This document shows, in pieces, positions 1-7,772 of a stretch of DNA of 10,044 nt (position 1 is its first letter; every line of letters begins with the position of its first letter). The notes below the pieces were generated by a model. That model saw nothing but the letters and a program-made list of their open reading frames with translations, was not told the DNA's origin and did no database searches. Both the position numbers and the translations under genes were made by a program. The stretch is from Candidatus Zixiibacteriota bacterium (lineage in GTDB: Bacteria > Zixibacteria > MSB-5A5 > WJJR01): NCBI GenBank assembly GCA_014729565.1, contig WJJR01000355.1, forward strand, positions 1 to 10,044, given 5' to 3'.

Positions 1-1
1 G

Positions 2-973
2 CCCGATGCGCGGGTGACCTTCCTCGTGCGCGAGGCGGTGCTGCCGATCGTCCGGATGTGCTCCTGGGTCGATGATGTAATCATCGCGAATGAAGGGCGC
101 CGGTTGGGATCACAATACAAGGATCTCCGCAACCGCCGCTTCGACGCCGCCGTCTGCCTCTTCCCGAAGTTGACGGTCGCAGGTCTTCTTCAGCGTGCGC
201 GCATCCCGGTGCGTGTCGGAACCGCGCGGCGACTGTACTCATTCCGCTTCAACCGTCGCGTCCATGTGTCCCGCGCCGGCGGTGGCAAACACGAGCGCGA
301 CTTCAATCTCGATCTCCTTCAGGGATTGGCTCTCGATAATCCCAAAGTGGTCGACCCGGTTTGCGAGCCACCCGCCGAGGCGGTGGACCAGGCTGCCCAA
401 TTGCTCCAGCGGAAGGGGATCCTGACCAATGACGAGTACCCTGTCGCCATAGTCCATCCCGGTTGTAGTGGTTCGGCACGGAACTGGTCGGTGGACAACT
501 ACCGCGAACTGTGTCGTCAACTCGTCGACAACGGCGTGAAAGTCGTGCTCTCAGGGGCCGGATCAGAACGAGAACTCGCCGGGGCAGTCGCTGGTGATCT
601 GAAAGACCGCATCAGCATAATCGCGGGCGAGACCGATCTGGAAACGCTGGCGGGGATCATGCAGCACGCCGATCTCTTCATAGGACCGTCGACCGGTCCG
701 ATGCATCTGGCGGCGGCCGTTGGGCTCCCCGTGCTGGCTCTGTTCGGCCCGGTCCGGACCACGACACCCGACCGTTGGGGTCCGCTCGGCGACCGGCACC
801 ACGTGTTCACACCCGATGTGCCCACGTGCAATTGCAAGCTCGATCAGTGCAAACTGGGCGATTGTATGGACCGAATTGCCGTACCAACTGTAGTGGAGCA
901 GGCAGTGATGATAATTCGGTCACAGGCGAAACAGGCGCCCGCAACCGAGCAGCAGAACGTACAGACCCGTTAA
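2..973 (+). CDS. Glycosyltransferase family 9 (heptosyltransferase-like), 5'-truncated
   Basis: GT9 enzymes transfer ADP-heptose or related sugars onto lipopolysaccharide core or other surface glycans at the cytoplasmic face of the inner membrane. The reading frame is open from the window edge and already inside the N-terminal Rossmann half (PDARVTFLVRE), so roughly 30 residues including the usual phosphate-binding N-terminus are missing; 323 residues remain. The GTG at 14 is internal, not the start. Visible family features are a central HPGCSGSARNWSVDNY stretch that opens the C-terminal nucleotide-sugar-binding lobe, then GPSTGPMHLAAAVGLPVLALFGP, the classic S/D-TG-x-x-H-x-A-A motif, and a cysteine-rich tail (CNC, C, CM) common in GT9 proteins. 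The stop lies 5 bases before the Rel/SpoT start, implying co-transcription. The exact acceptor and sugar cannot be told; waaF/waaC/rfaQ-like are all possible. Confidence 0.9.
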   Translation, partial: PDARVTFLVREAVLPIVRMCSWVDDVIIANEGRRLGSQYKDLRNRRFDAAVCLFPKLTVAGLLQRARIPVRVGTARRLYSFRFNRRVHVSRAGGGKHERDFNLDLLQGLALDNPKVVDPVCEPPAEAVDQAAQLLQRKGILTNDEYPVAIVHPGCSGSARNWSVDNYRELCRQLVDNGVKVVLSGAGSERELAGAVAGDLKDRISIIAGETDLETLAGIMQHADLFIGPSTGPMHLAAAVGLPVLALFGPVRTTTPDRWGPLGDRHHVFTPDVPTCNCKLDQCKLGDCMDRIAVPTVVEQAVMIIRSQAKQAPATEQQNVQTR

Positions 974-978
974 CACGC

Positions 979-3195
979 ATGAACGAGAAGGCTCTACAAA
1001 CATCCGCCGCAGCGGATCAGCCGATTATGAACCTCGCGGAATTCATCATCCGTGTCGAGGCGGAGAAGGCGAATATCGATATTCCCCTGATTCGCAAGGC
1101 GTATGAGTTCTCCGCCGGGGCCCATTACGGGCAGAAGCGCGAATCGGGCGAGCCGTATCTGAATCACTGTTTGGAAGTCGCGATGATCCTCGCAGGGCAG
1201 CGGCTTGATTCGGCGACGATCGCCGCCGGGCTGATCCACGATGTCGTCGAGGATACGCCGTACGATCTCAAGGCCATCCGTGAGCTGTTTGGCGATGATA
1301 TTGCTGCCCTGGTCGACGGTGTCACCAAAATCAGCAGTGTGCGGATCAAGAGCCGTACCGAGTTGCAGGTCGAGTACTTTCGCAAAATGCTGGTCTCGAT
1401 GGCCGACGACTTGCGTGTCATCATCATCAAGCTCGCCGACCGTCTCCACAACATGCGCACCCTCGACGTGCTCGCGCCGGAGCGGCAGCGACGGATCGCG
1501 CAAGAAACCCGCGATGTGTTCGCACCGCTGGCCCACCGCTTCGGCATGGCGCGTATCAAGTGGGAATTGGAAGACCTGTCGTTGAAGTATCTGCATCCCG
1601 AAGTCTATCAGGATCTCCAACGCCGCATCGAAATGTCGCGCGAGGAGCGCCATGAGTACATCGAGCAGGTCACCGAACCGCTGAACATGGCGCTCAAGGC
1701 CGAGGAGATCGAAGCCGTGATCACCGGTCGAGCCAAACACTTCGATTCGATCTATCGCAAGATGGAAAAGCGGCATAAACGCTTCGAAGAAATCTACGAT
1801 TTGATCGCGATCCGTATTCTCGTTAACAGCGAACGGGACTGCTATCACGCGCTGGGTGTGGTGCACACCCTGTGGACGCCGGTGGTCGACCGCTTCCACG
1901 ACTATATTGCCACGCCCAAGACCAACATGTACCAGTCGTTGCACACAACGGTCATCGGGCCGCGCGGACGGATGGTCGAAATCCAGATTCGCACCCACCG
2001 CATGCACTACACAGCCGAGTTCGGAATCGCCGCGCACTGGCTCTATAAAGAGGGACGCCACGTCTCCGACGCGACCGATCGTCAGATGAACTGGCTGCGC
2101 GAGGTGATCGAGTGGCAAAAGGAAGTGCCCGATCCCGGCGAATTTCTCGACTTCTTCAAAACCGACCTCTTCCAGGAAGAGATTTACGTCTTCACCCCGC
2201 GCGGCGACCTGAAGCCGTTGCCCCGAGGATCGACCCCGATTGATTTCGCCTACGCCGTTCACACCGAAGTCGGCAACCGGTGCACCGGCGCGAAAGTCAA
2301 CGGGCGGATCGTCCCGCTGACGCATCAGCTCGGATCCGGCGACGAGGTCGAGATCATCACGGGCTCGCGCCCACGCCCGTCACGCGACTGGCTGAAGACC
2401 GTCAAGACGACCAAAGCGCGCTCCAAGATCCGCCAGTTCCTGAGACGGATCGGGTTCGAACAGTCGCTCGCCCTGGGCAAAGAAATCCTGAATCGCGAGT
2501 TGAAGCGGCTGCGGAAGAGTCCGCCCAATGATTCGCAATTGACCGATCTGGCAATGGCCTTGTCGTATCCCGATGCCGATGCACTATTGGCCGCATTGGG
2601 TGCCGGCCAGGTCTCCGCACAAAATCTGATTCATCGGCTGTTCCCCGAGACAGCGGAGAAGACGCAATCAAAGCCGACGATGGTGCAGCGGTTTGTCGAC
2701 CGCGCTCGCCGCCCCCACGGTATCAAGATCCAGAACATGGACAACATGATGTTCCGCTTCGCCAAGTGCTGCCAGCCGGTGCCGGGGGAGAGGATCGTGG
2801 GATTCATCACGCGTGGGCGGGGCGTCACCGTCCACCGCGCCGACTGCCCGAATGTGGTGCCGCTAATGCAGCAGCCGGAGCGCCGGCTACCGGTCGAGTG
2901 GGATGTCGGCACCAGCCAGACCTTCCTGGTCCGGCTCCTGGTGACTCTGGAGAATCGGAAAAACCTGCTGCGCGACTTAACTCAGGCGATCTCCGATATC
3001 GAAACCAACATTCGGTCGGCAGCAGTCAACGGCGACCCCAGCACCGGAATGGGAGAATTCGTCATCGAAGTGCGCAACCTGCGTCATCTTAATCGTGTAA
3101 TCGACAGTCTCCGAAAGGTTTCCGGAGTCCTCTCGGTGGATCGCTCATCCGACAAGATGGGGCCGATCAGCGGCGATCCCGATAGTGGAGAGTGA
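979..3195 (+). CDS. rel: Bifunctional (p)ppGpp synthetase/hydrolase, Rel/SpoT family
   Basis: This enzyme makes (p)ppGpp from ATP and GTP/GDP and also hydrolyses it, setting the stringent response; it is cytosolic and ribosome-associated. With the ATG at 979 it has 738 residues, the usual long-RSH length. Domains in order: HD hydrolase (about 40-190; HDVVEDT at 87-93), synthetase (about 230-355; R251, K253, D274, and E334 in VEIQIRT), TGS (about 401-463), zinc-binding/RIS region (C597, C598, H619, C623) and C-terminal ACT (about 648-722). The intact HD motif and synthetase residues argue for both activities. The loop usually written RxKD in bifunctional enzymes reads RFHD here (305-308). A second in-frame ATG at 1027 is possible; neither has a clear Shine-Dalgarno. 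The open frame reaches upstream to 775, but that part overlaps the glycosyltransferase and lies before the family's usual start. Likely co-transcribed with the preceding gene. Confidence 0.97.
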   Translation: MNEKALQTSAAADQPIMNLAEFIIRVEAEKANIDIPLIRKAYEFSAGAHYGQKRESGEPYLNHCLEVAMILAGQRLDSATIAAGLIHDVVEDTPYDLKAIRELFGDDIAALVDGVTKISSVRIKSRTELQVEYFRKMLVSMADDLRVIIIKLADRLHNMRTLDVLAPERQRRIAQETRDVFAPLAHRFGMARIKWELEDLSLKYLHPEVYQDLQRRIEMSREERHEYIEQVTEPLNMALKAEEIEAVITGRAKHFDSIYRKMEKRHKRFEEIYDLIAIRILVNSERDCYHALGVVHTLWTPVVDRFHDYIATPKTNMYQSLHTTVIGPRGRMVEIQIRTHRMHYTAEFGIAAHWLYKEGRHVSDATDRQMNWLREVIEWQKEVPDPGEFLDFFKTDLFQEEIYVFTPRGDLKPLPRGSTPIDFAYAVHTEVGNRCTGAKVNGRIVPLTHQLGSGDEVEIITGSRPRPSRDWLKTVKTTKARSKIRQFLRRIGFEQSLALGKEILNRELKRLRKSPPNDSQLTDLAMALSYPDADALLAALGAGQVSAQNLIHRLFPETAEKTQSKPTMVQRFVDRARRPHGIKIQNMDNMMFRFAKCCQPVPGERIVGFITRGRGVTVHRADCPNVVPLMQQPERRLPVEWDVGTSQTFLVRLLVTLENRKNLLRDLTQAISDIETNIRSAAVNGDPSTGMGEFVIEVRNLRHLNRVIDSLRKVSGVLSVDRSSDKMGPISGDPDSGE

Positions 3196-3200
3196 GGAAC

Positions 3201-3223
3201 AACAGGTGCAATTACCTGTTTTT
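3201..3223 (+). terminator. Probable intrinsic terminator after rel
   Basis: A perfect 7-bp inverted repeat, AACAGGT (3201-3207) and ACCTGTT (3214-3220), encloses a 6-base loop that can close further with a G-T pair. A T-run follows directly, starting inside the stem end. It begins 5 bases after the rel stop codon, the right place to end the glycosyltransferase-rel transcript. The stem is short and only moderately GC-rich, so termination may be partial. Confidence 0.62.
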
Positions 3224-3266
3224 CTCGACAGATGCTATTCCCCGCAATAAACGACGAGTCCGATAG

Positions 3267-3272
3267 TATAAT
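3267..3272 (+). promoter_or_regulatory. Possible -10 element (TATAAT) abutting the peptidase-barrel gene
   Basis: A perfect TATAAT hexamer ends one base before the ATG at 3273, in the gap after the rel terminator. A start site about 7 bases downstream would fall at the second ATG (3279), giving a leaderless mRNA; there is no clear Shine-Dalgarno before either ATG. No convincing -35 lies at 16-18 bp spacing. The hexamer could be chance in an AT-richer gap. Confidence 0.3.
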
Positions 3273-6266
3273 ATGACGATGACACGCCGTCTCACATTCG
3301 CAATTTTGGCACTGGCTCTGGTCGTGATCCTCCCTCAGACGGCGTCGGGCCAATTCTATTACGGCAAGAACAAGGTCCAGTACACCGAGTTCGAGTGGAT
3401 GGTCCTGTCCACCGAGCGGTTTGACATCTATTTCTATGAGGCCGAGCGTGAACTGGCCGAACTGGCGGCCAAGGCGGCCGAGGAATCGTACGATATCCTC
3501 GCCGACCGCTTCAATCATCAGGTCACCCGGCGCATCCCACTGATCATCTACTCATCGCCGAACTTCTTCAGCGAGACAAACGTCATCTCCTCGCTGTTGC
3601 CGGAAAACGTTGGCGGATTCACCGAATTCCTTAAGGGCCGCGTTGTCCTCCCATTCAACGGTTCCTGGCACGATTTTCACCGTGTGCTGCAACACGAGCT
3701 GGTGCATGTGTTCACCATGTCCAAGCTGTCGGCGGTCTCCAAGGCCCATCGCAAACTGACCTCGGCCAGCCCACCTCTGTGGTTCACCGAGGGCATCGCC
3801 GAGTTCTACTCGGGTGAGTGGGATTCCGACGGCGACATGGTGATGAGCGATTTGGTGCTCACCGGTCGCATGAGCAACCTCAACGGGATGAACGCGATTT
3901 ACGGATCCTATTTAATGTATAAGGCCGGCGAATCGTTCTTCCATTTCATTGAGGAGGAGTACGGTACCGAGTACATCCTCCGCATTTTTGACAACTGGTG
4001 GCGCGGCGGCAGTTTCAACGAGATCATCGCGGTGACGTTCCAGAAACCGCTCGATGAGATCGGGGTCGAGTGGGGGTATTGGCTCAAGAAGAAGTACTTC
4101 CCGACCATTGAGCACCGGGAACTCCCCGACCAGATGGCCCAACGCATCACGAAGTCGGGCTACAACGTGAAGCCGGTTCCCGTTCAGATTCCCGTCGGCG
4201 ACACCACCGAACAATGGGTCGCCTTCAAGGCCAATCGCCTCGGCTACGCCGGGTTGTACATGACCCGCGTCAACAACGGCGAACGCGAGACCGAAACACT
4301 CCTCCGCGGCGAGCGTTCCTCTGAGTTTGAATCGCTTCACCTGCTGAAATCGGGACTCGACGTCAACGCCGAAGGGCGTATCGTGTTCTCGTCGAAGAGC
4401 CACGAACGCGATGTCATCTACGTTCTCGATGCCAAAACACGCGACGTCGTCGACGAGCATGAATTCGATTCGCTGTATGTCATCGCATCGCCAAGCTATT
4501 CACCCGACGGGCGGCTGATTGCCTTCTCCGGCTGTCATAAGGACGGCATCCATGATCTGTTCCTGTATGATTTGGAACGGAGAACCCTGCGCCAACTGAC
4601 CAACGACATCTACTACGATGCCGATCCGGTCTTCACGCCCGACGGAAAGGGGCTGGTGTTTGCGTCGGATCGCGGACGGTATGGGCGTGAAGGATACATG
4701 AATTTGTATCGATACCGTCTGACCAACGGTCACACAGAGAGCCTGGCCGAACGGGATCGCCCGAACGACCCGTTCTACAGTCCGATGGCGCCGCAGCCGG
4801 GCGATCCCGATGTGCTGCTGGCGGCGGGTAACGACGATTACAGTCTGATCAGTCTCGTCGACGACAAAGCCTGGCTGACCGCGGCCGCGCGCATTGAAGT
4901 GCTGACCGAGGGCCGTCATAATGACCGGTCACCGACATTTGCACCGGACCGTCATGAACTGATCTACTCGTCGGATCGCGATGGACGATACAACATCTAC
5001 CGCCGCACCAAGGACGGACGGCTCGATAAACTGACCAACGTGGCCACCGCGGCCTTCGACCCGCGTGTCTTTTCCGGCGGTGAGGGGTTTGTCTTTACGG
5101 CGTACCAATCGACCGGGTTCCAACTCTTCCAGATGCCGTTTCCGGAGCAGGATTCACTCGTTGTCGTGGAAGCCCCCGATTCGACCTACCTGCTCGCCAG
5201 CGCCAACACCGACACGATGTATCACTCGTCCTGGCAGCCGATGCGCGGCGGCGGCAACATGACGCGCAGCGCGGTTAAATACCAAAACCGATTCTCGTTC
5301 GACATTGCCCAGTCGGCCGTGGCCTTCGACGCCTTCTACGGCACGATCGGCGGATTCCAGACTGCACTCACCGACATACTCGGCAACCATCAGTATTTCT
5401 TCCTGGTGGCCAATAACGCGGACAGCAAAGACGAGTTCTTCCAGAGCTTCAACGTGGCGCTCAACTACATCAATCGCGAGCATCGCATCAACTACGGGTA
5501 CGGAGCGTTCCACCTCTACGACGAGTACAATGACCCGGTTGAGGGTCCGCTGCAGGAGCGCCAGTACGGTGTTGCGGGTTACGCCGGCTACCCATTGTCC
5601 AAGTTCCGCCGCATCGAATCATCGTTGTTCTTGCGCCAATCAAAACGTGAGGAACTATTCGGCGGTCCGACGCGTGAAGCGTTGTTGGCGACACAGTTTA
5701 TCGGACTGGTGCAGGACAATTCGATCTGGGACATCTCCGGCCCGATCGACGGTCACCGGTTCCTGATATCGCTCGGCTATACCGCCGACCTGTCGGAGTT
5801 TCGATCGTTCAATCGCATCGGGATTGTCGATGCGCGCAAGTATTTCCGGTTGGGCCGGTACTCCGCCTTTGCCACACGCATTTTGGGGCATTTCTCCTCG
5901 GGCCACGAGCCGCAACGACGGTACCTCGGCGGCAGTTGGGATCTGCGTGGTTACTCCCGACGCGGTTTCTATGCGCGCAATGTCATCCTATCGTCTAATG
6001 AGCTTCGCTTCCCGCTGATCGACGCGCTCTTCGTCGGCTTCCCGGTGGCAAGCCTCGGCTTCAACGCCATTCGCGGCGCGGTCTTCTTCGATGCCGGCAA
6101 CGCCTGGGAAGACGATTTTGGCCGCATGAAAGGCTCAATGGGTGTTGGCGCGCGCGTGGCCCTGGGGTATTTTGCGGTGCTCAGATTTGATTGGGCGCGA
6201 CGCACCGACTTCAGGACCATCGATGACAAGACTCACTTCGAATTCTTCTTCGGCTGGAATTTCTAG
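3273..6266 (+). CDS. Exported metallopeptidase / PD40 propeller / Omp85-like outer-membrane barrel fusion
   Basis: This 997-residue envelope protein has three apparent parts. A signal peptide (hydrophobic about 7-25, likely cut after ASG) exports it. Residues about 30-290 resemble the peptidase MA-like gluzincin domain: HELVH at 141-145 gives two zinc-ligand histidines and the catalytic glutamate, and WFTEGIAEF (170-178) gives the probable third ligand E173. Residues about 310-640 carry TolB/PD40-type repeats (YSPDGRLIAFS near 409, FTPDGKGLVFASD near 454, FAPDRHELIYSSD near 556). Residues about 665-997 look like a BamA/FhaC-type surface-antigen barrel, with YLGGSWDLRGY ending at 894 and a terminal phenylalanine typical of outer-membrane beta-signals. 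No POTRA repeats are evident. The BamB-like gene follows after 10 bases. Processing of envelope proteins or assembly at the outer membrane are inferences; substrate unknown. ATG 3279 is an alternative start. Confidence 0.88.
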   Translation: MTMTRRLTFAILALALVVILPQTASGQFYYGKNKVQYTEFEWMVLSTERFDIYFYEAERELAELAAKAAEESYDILADRFNHQVTRRIPLIIYSSPNFFSETNVISSLLPENVGGFTEFLKGRVVLPFNGSWHDFHRVLQHELVHVFTMSKLSAVSKAHRKLTSASPPLWFTEGIAEFYSGEWDSDGDMVMSDLVLTGRMSNLNGMNAIYGSYLMYKAGESFFHFIEEEYGTEYILRIFDNWWRGGSFNEIIAVTFQKPLDEIGVEWGYWLKKKYFPTIEHRELPDQMAQRITKSGYNVKPVPVQIPVGDTTEQWVAFKANRLGYAGLYMTRVNNGERETETLLRGERSSEFESLHLLKSGLDVNAEGRIVFSSKSHERDVIYVLDAKTRDVVDEHEFDSLYVIASPSYSPDGRLIAFSGCHKDGIHDLFLYDLERRTLRQLTNDIYYDADPVFTPDGKGLVFASDRGRYGREGYMNLYRYRLTNGHTESLAERDRPNDPFYSPMAPQPGDPDVLLAAGNDDYSLISLVDDKAWLTAAARIEVLTEGRHNDRSPTFAPDRHELIYSSDRDGRYNIYRRTKDGRLDKLTNVATAAFDPRVFSGGEGFVFTAYQSTGFQLFQMPFPEQDSLVVVEAPDSTYLLASANTDTMYHSSWQPMRGGGNMTRSAVKYQNRFSFDIAQSAVAFDAFYGTIGGFQTALTDILGNHQYFFLVANNADSKDEFFQSFNVALNYINREHRINYGYGAFHLYDEYNDPVEGPLQERQYGVAGYAGYPLSKFRRIESSLFLRQSKREELFGGPTREALLATQFIGLVQDNSIWDISGPIDGHRFLISLGYTADLSEFRSFNRIGIVDARKYFRLGRYSAFATRILGHFSSGHEPQRRYLGGSWDLRGYSRRGFYARNVILSSNELRFPLIDALFVGFPVASLGFNAIRGAVFFDAGNAWEDDFGRMKGSMGVGARVALGYFAVLRFDWARRTDFRTIDDKTHFEFFFGWNF

Positions 6267-6276
6267 CAAACATTCC

Positions 6277-7515
6277 ATGCGTGTATCTAAGATCTCCAGG
6301 GGCGAGCCGGTGGCTCGCCCGATGCGTCGCAAAAGTCCAGGGCGCAGGGGCGACCCACCGGGTCGCCCCTGCGGCGCACAGCGACGGTCGACCTATCGCT
6401 GTCTCGTATACCTCTCCATCGCACTCCTGTTAACCGGTTGCGGCCTCGGCTCCGAACGGCTCACTACGATCACCACCGACGGCACCGCCTGGCCAACCTA
6501 TCGGTCCAATCTCGAAAGCAATGCGCGGATTGAGACCGGCGCCCCGTTGCGGATTGAAACGCAGTTGTGGGAAAGCAAAACCGGTGGTGTCGCCTGCGGC
6601 GAACCGGTGGTGCGCGATGGTTACGTGTTCTTCCCCGGTTGTGATCGCCGCATCGAAGTGTACAATGCACTCACCGGTGAACGAGAGTTTCGTAATCGGT
6701 TCGACGGTCCGGTGGCCGGCGTGGTTGCACATGATAGTCTGTTCGTGTTTGTGACCGATCAGAATCAACGCAAGGTGTATGTGTACTCGCGCAATCCGGT
6801 GAAGGAACTCTGGTCGGCCAGGATTCCGATCTCACAATGTCCGCCGCGCCTCTTGGACGACGGCTCCCTGCTTGTTGCAACATTGCACGGCCGTTTGATG
6901 CGCATGACGCCCGACAGCGACGTTGTGTGGGATGTGCGCACACCCGGACAGATTCATGCCCCACCGGCCGTACACGACTCGTTTGTCGTGGTGCCGTCCG
7001 GACGCGTGTTGTCGACACGCCGCTTGAGCGACGGCAGCGAACTCTGGTCGCACCAAACCAGCGGCGCGGTCATGGCGACCCCGGCCATTGATGACCGCGT
7101 GTATGTCGGCTCGACCGATTCACTCTTGTATGCGGTGGATCTAGAGACCGGACGCATGGACTGGTTTTTCGCCACCAACGGTCAGTTGCTGACCACACCC
7201 GCCATCGGTGATTCGATCGTCTACCTGGCGGCCAATGATCGCAACATCTACGCGCTCAACAAACGCACCGGGAAGTTGATCTGGTCGTACGAAACCGGCG
7301 GTCCCGCCAACCAATCACCGACACTGGCCGGCAATATCCTCTTCGTGGCGACAACATCGGAACAACTCCTGTTGCTCGACGCTGCCTCGGGTGATCTCGT
7401 GCGTGAATTCCCGCTCACTGCCCCCGCTGTCACCGCACCGGTCATCGCCCACAACCGCGTCTACGTCGCCGACCAACGCCGCCGCCTCCTCTGCTTCGGC
7501 CCCAACGACCAATAA
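6277..7515 (+). CDS. PQQ/BamB-like beta-propeller lipoprotein
   Basis: Residues after the leader form repeated PQQ-type blades, each with a small-residue turn then a Tyr/Leu-x-x-D-x-x-[TS]-G-x-x-x-W pattern: VYNALTGE, STRRLSDGSELW, LYAVDLETGRMDW, IYALNKRTGKLIW, LLLDAASGD. This matches BamB-like scaffolds of the outer-membrane assembly machinery and general PQQ propellers. A lipobox LLTGC puts the lipidated cysteine at codon 55, so the mature protein is about 358 residues and probably tethered in the periplasm. The start is uncertain: ATG 6277 lies 10 bases after the upstream stop; ATG 6322 would still leave a 39-residue leader, and no in-frame ATG, GTG or TTG occurs between 6322 and the lipobox. 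Neither has a good Shine-Dalgarno. Two GC-rich palindromes occupy the leader codons. Proximity to the barrel gene supports a shared outer-membrane role, but true BamB identity is unproven. Confidence 0.85.
   Translation: MRVSKISRGEPVARPMRRKSPGRRGDPPGRPCGAQRRSTYRCLVYLSIALLLTGCGLGSERLTTITTDGTAWPTYRSNLESNARIETGAPLRIETQLWESKTGGVACGEPVVRDGYVFFPGCDRRIEVYNALTGEREFRNRFDGPVAGVVAHDSLFVFVTDQNQRKVYVYSRNPVKELWSARIPISQCPPRLLDDGSLLVATLHGRLMRMTPDSDVVWDVRTPGQIHAPPAVHDSFVVVPSGRVLSTRRLSDGSELWSHQTSGAVMATPAIDDRVYVGSTDSLLYAVDLETGRMDWFFATNGQLLTTPAIGDSIVYLAANDRNIYALNKRTGKLIWSYETGGPANQSPTLAGNILFVATTSEQLLLLDAASGDLVREFPLTAPAVTAPVIAHNRVYVADQRRRLLCFGPNDQ
6300..6320. repeat. REP-like palindrome 1
   Basis: A perfect 9-bp stem GGGCGAGCC/GGCTCGCCC with a 3-base loop GGT. 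It lies between the two candidate starts of the lipoprotein gene. It shares stem design and the flanking word TCCAGG with the larger palindrome 22 bases downstream. Such short-loop GC-rich hairpins resemble REP-type extragenic repeats; genome-wide copy number is not visible here. Confidence 0.7.
6343..6373. repeat. REP-like palindrome 2
   Basis: A perfect 14-bp inverted repeat, CGCAGGGGCGACCC and GGGTCGCCCCTGCG, separated by the 3-base loop ACC. It lies wholly within the reading frame of the lipoprotein leader, just upstream of the codons for its hydrophobic core. The stem core (GGGGCGA-CC) resembles palindrome 1, so the two look like a tandem pair. The very stable hairpin near the start codon could also lower translation. 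Confidence 0.75.
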
Positions 7516-7526
7516 CACTTAATGGA

Positions 7527-7595
7527 GCACCGAGCCCCAGCTCGGTGCCGTTTATCGGCAATCCCATTCGTCTGCACCGAGTTGGGGCTCGGTGC
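7527..7595. repeat. Inverted pair of REP-like palindromes after the lipoprotein gene
   Basis: Two hairpins stand head to head: GCACCGAG-CCCCAG-CTCGGTGC (7527-7548) and GCACCGAG-TTGGGG-CTCGGTGC (7574-7595), each an 8-bp stem with 6-base loop. The second is nearly the reverse complement of the first, so the outer 13 bases (7527-7539 and 7583-7595) can also form one long perfect stem. The pair begins 12 bases after the lipoprotein stop. It resembles a BIME (paired REP) and may stabilise or end the upstream mRNA, though no long T-run follows. Confidence 0.75.
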
Positions 7596-7608
7596 CCCAT
7601 GCTCCTGA

Positions 7609-7694
7609 CACTTTCACTGCCAAAGTGACTGCCATAATGGCAGTTAGTTTGCCACGGTACTGCCAAAATGGCATACGGAACTGCCATTTTGACT
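7609..7694. promoter_or_regulatory. Cluster of TGCCA-type palindromic boxes upstream of hsp20
   Basis: ACTGCCA occurs four times (7616, 7628, 7659, 7680). The second is a perfect palindrome ACTGCCATAATGGCAGT (7628-7644). The third is TGCCAAAATGGCA (7661-7673), sharing 12 of 13 bases with its core. The fourth is a degenerate partner (7682-7694). Starts are 31 and 21 bases apart for the last three, close to whole helical turns, suggesting sites on one DNA face. They lie about 110-165 bases before the predicted sigma-54 start, the usual distance for enhancer-binding activator sites. The regulator is unknown. Confidence 0.55.
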
Positions 7695-7772
7695 GTATGG
7701 CTCTACAGTGAACTGACAGGTCATTTTACTAAGCTATTGTAAAAAAACGACTTAACCGATTCGCAGAAGAAT

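Noticed and set aside
775..978. Upstream extension of the rel reading frame
   Set aside because: It overlaps the glycosyltransferase in another frame, and family alignment of the HD domain places the start near 979.
1921..1944. NMYQSLHT in place of NGYQSLHT in the Rel synthetase domain, a possible inactivating change
   Set aside because: As I recall, Met at this position is normal in Firmicutes Rel proteins (PKPNMYQSLHT), so it is not a sign of loss of function.
994..2325. 443-codon open frame on the minus strand
   Set aside because: It lies entirely antisense to rel, whose domains are unmistakable; long antisense frames are expected in GC-rich coding DNA and its translation shows no recognisable domain.
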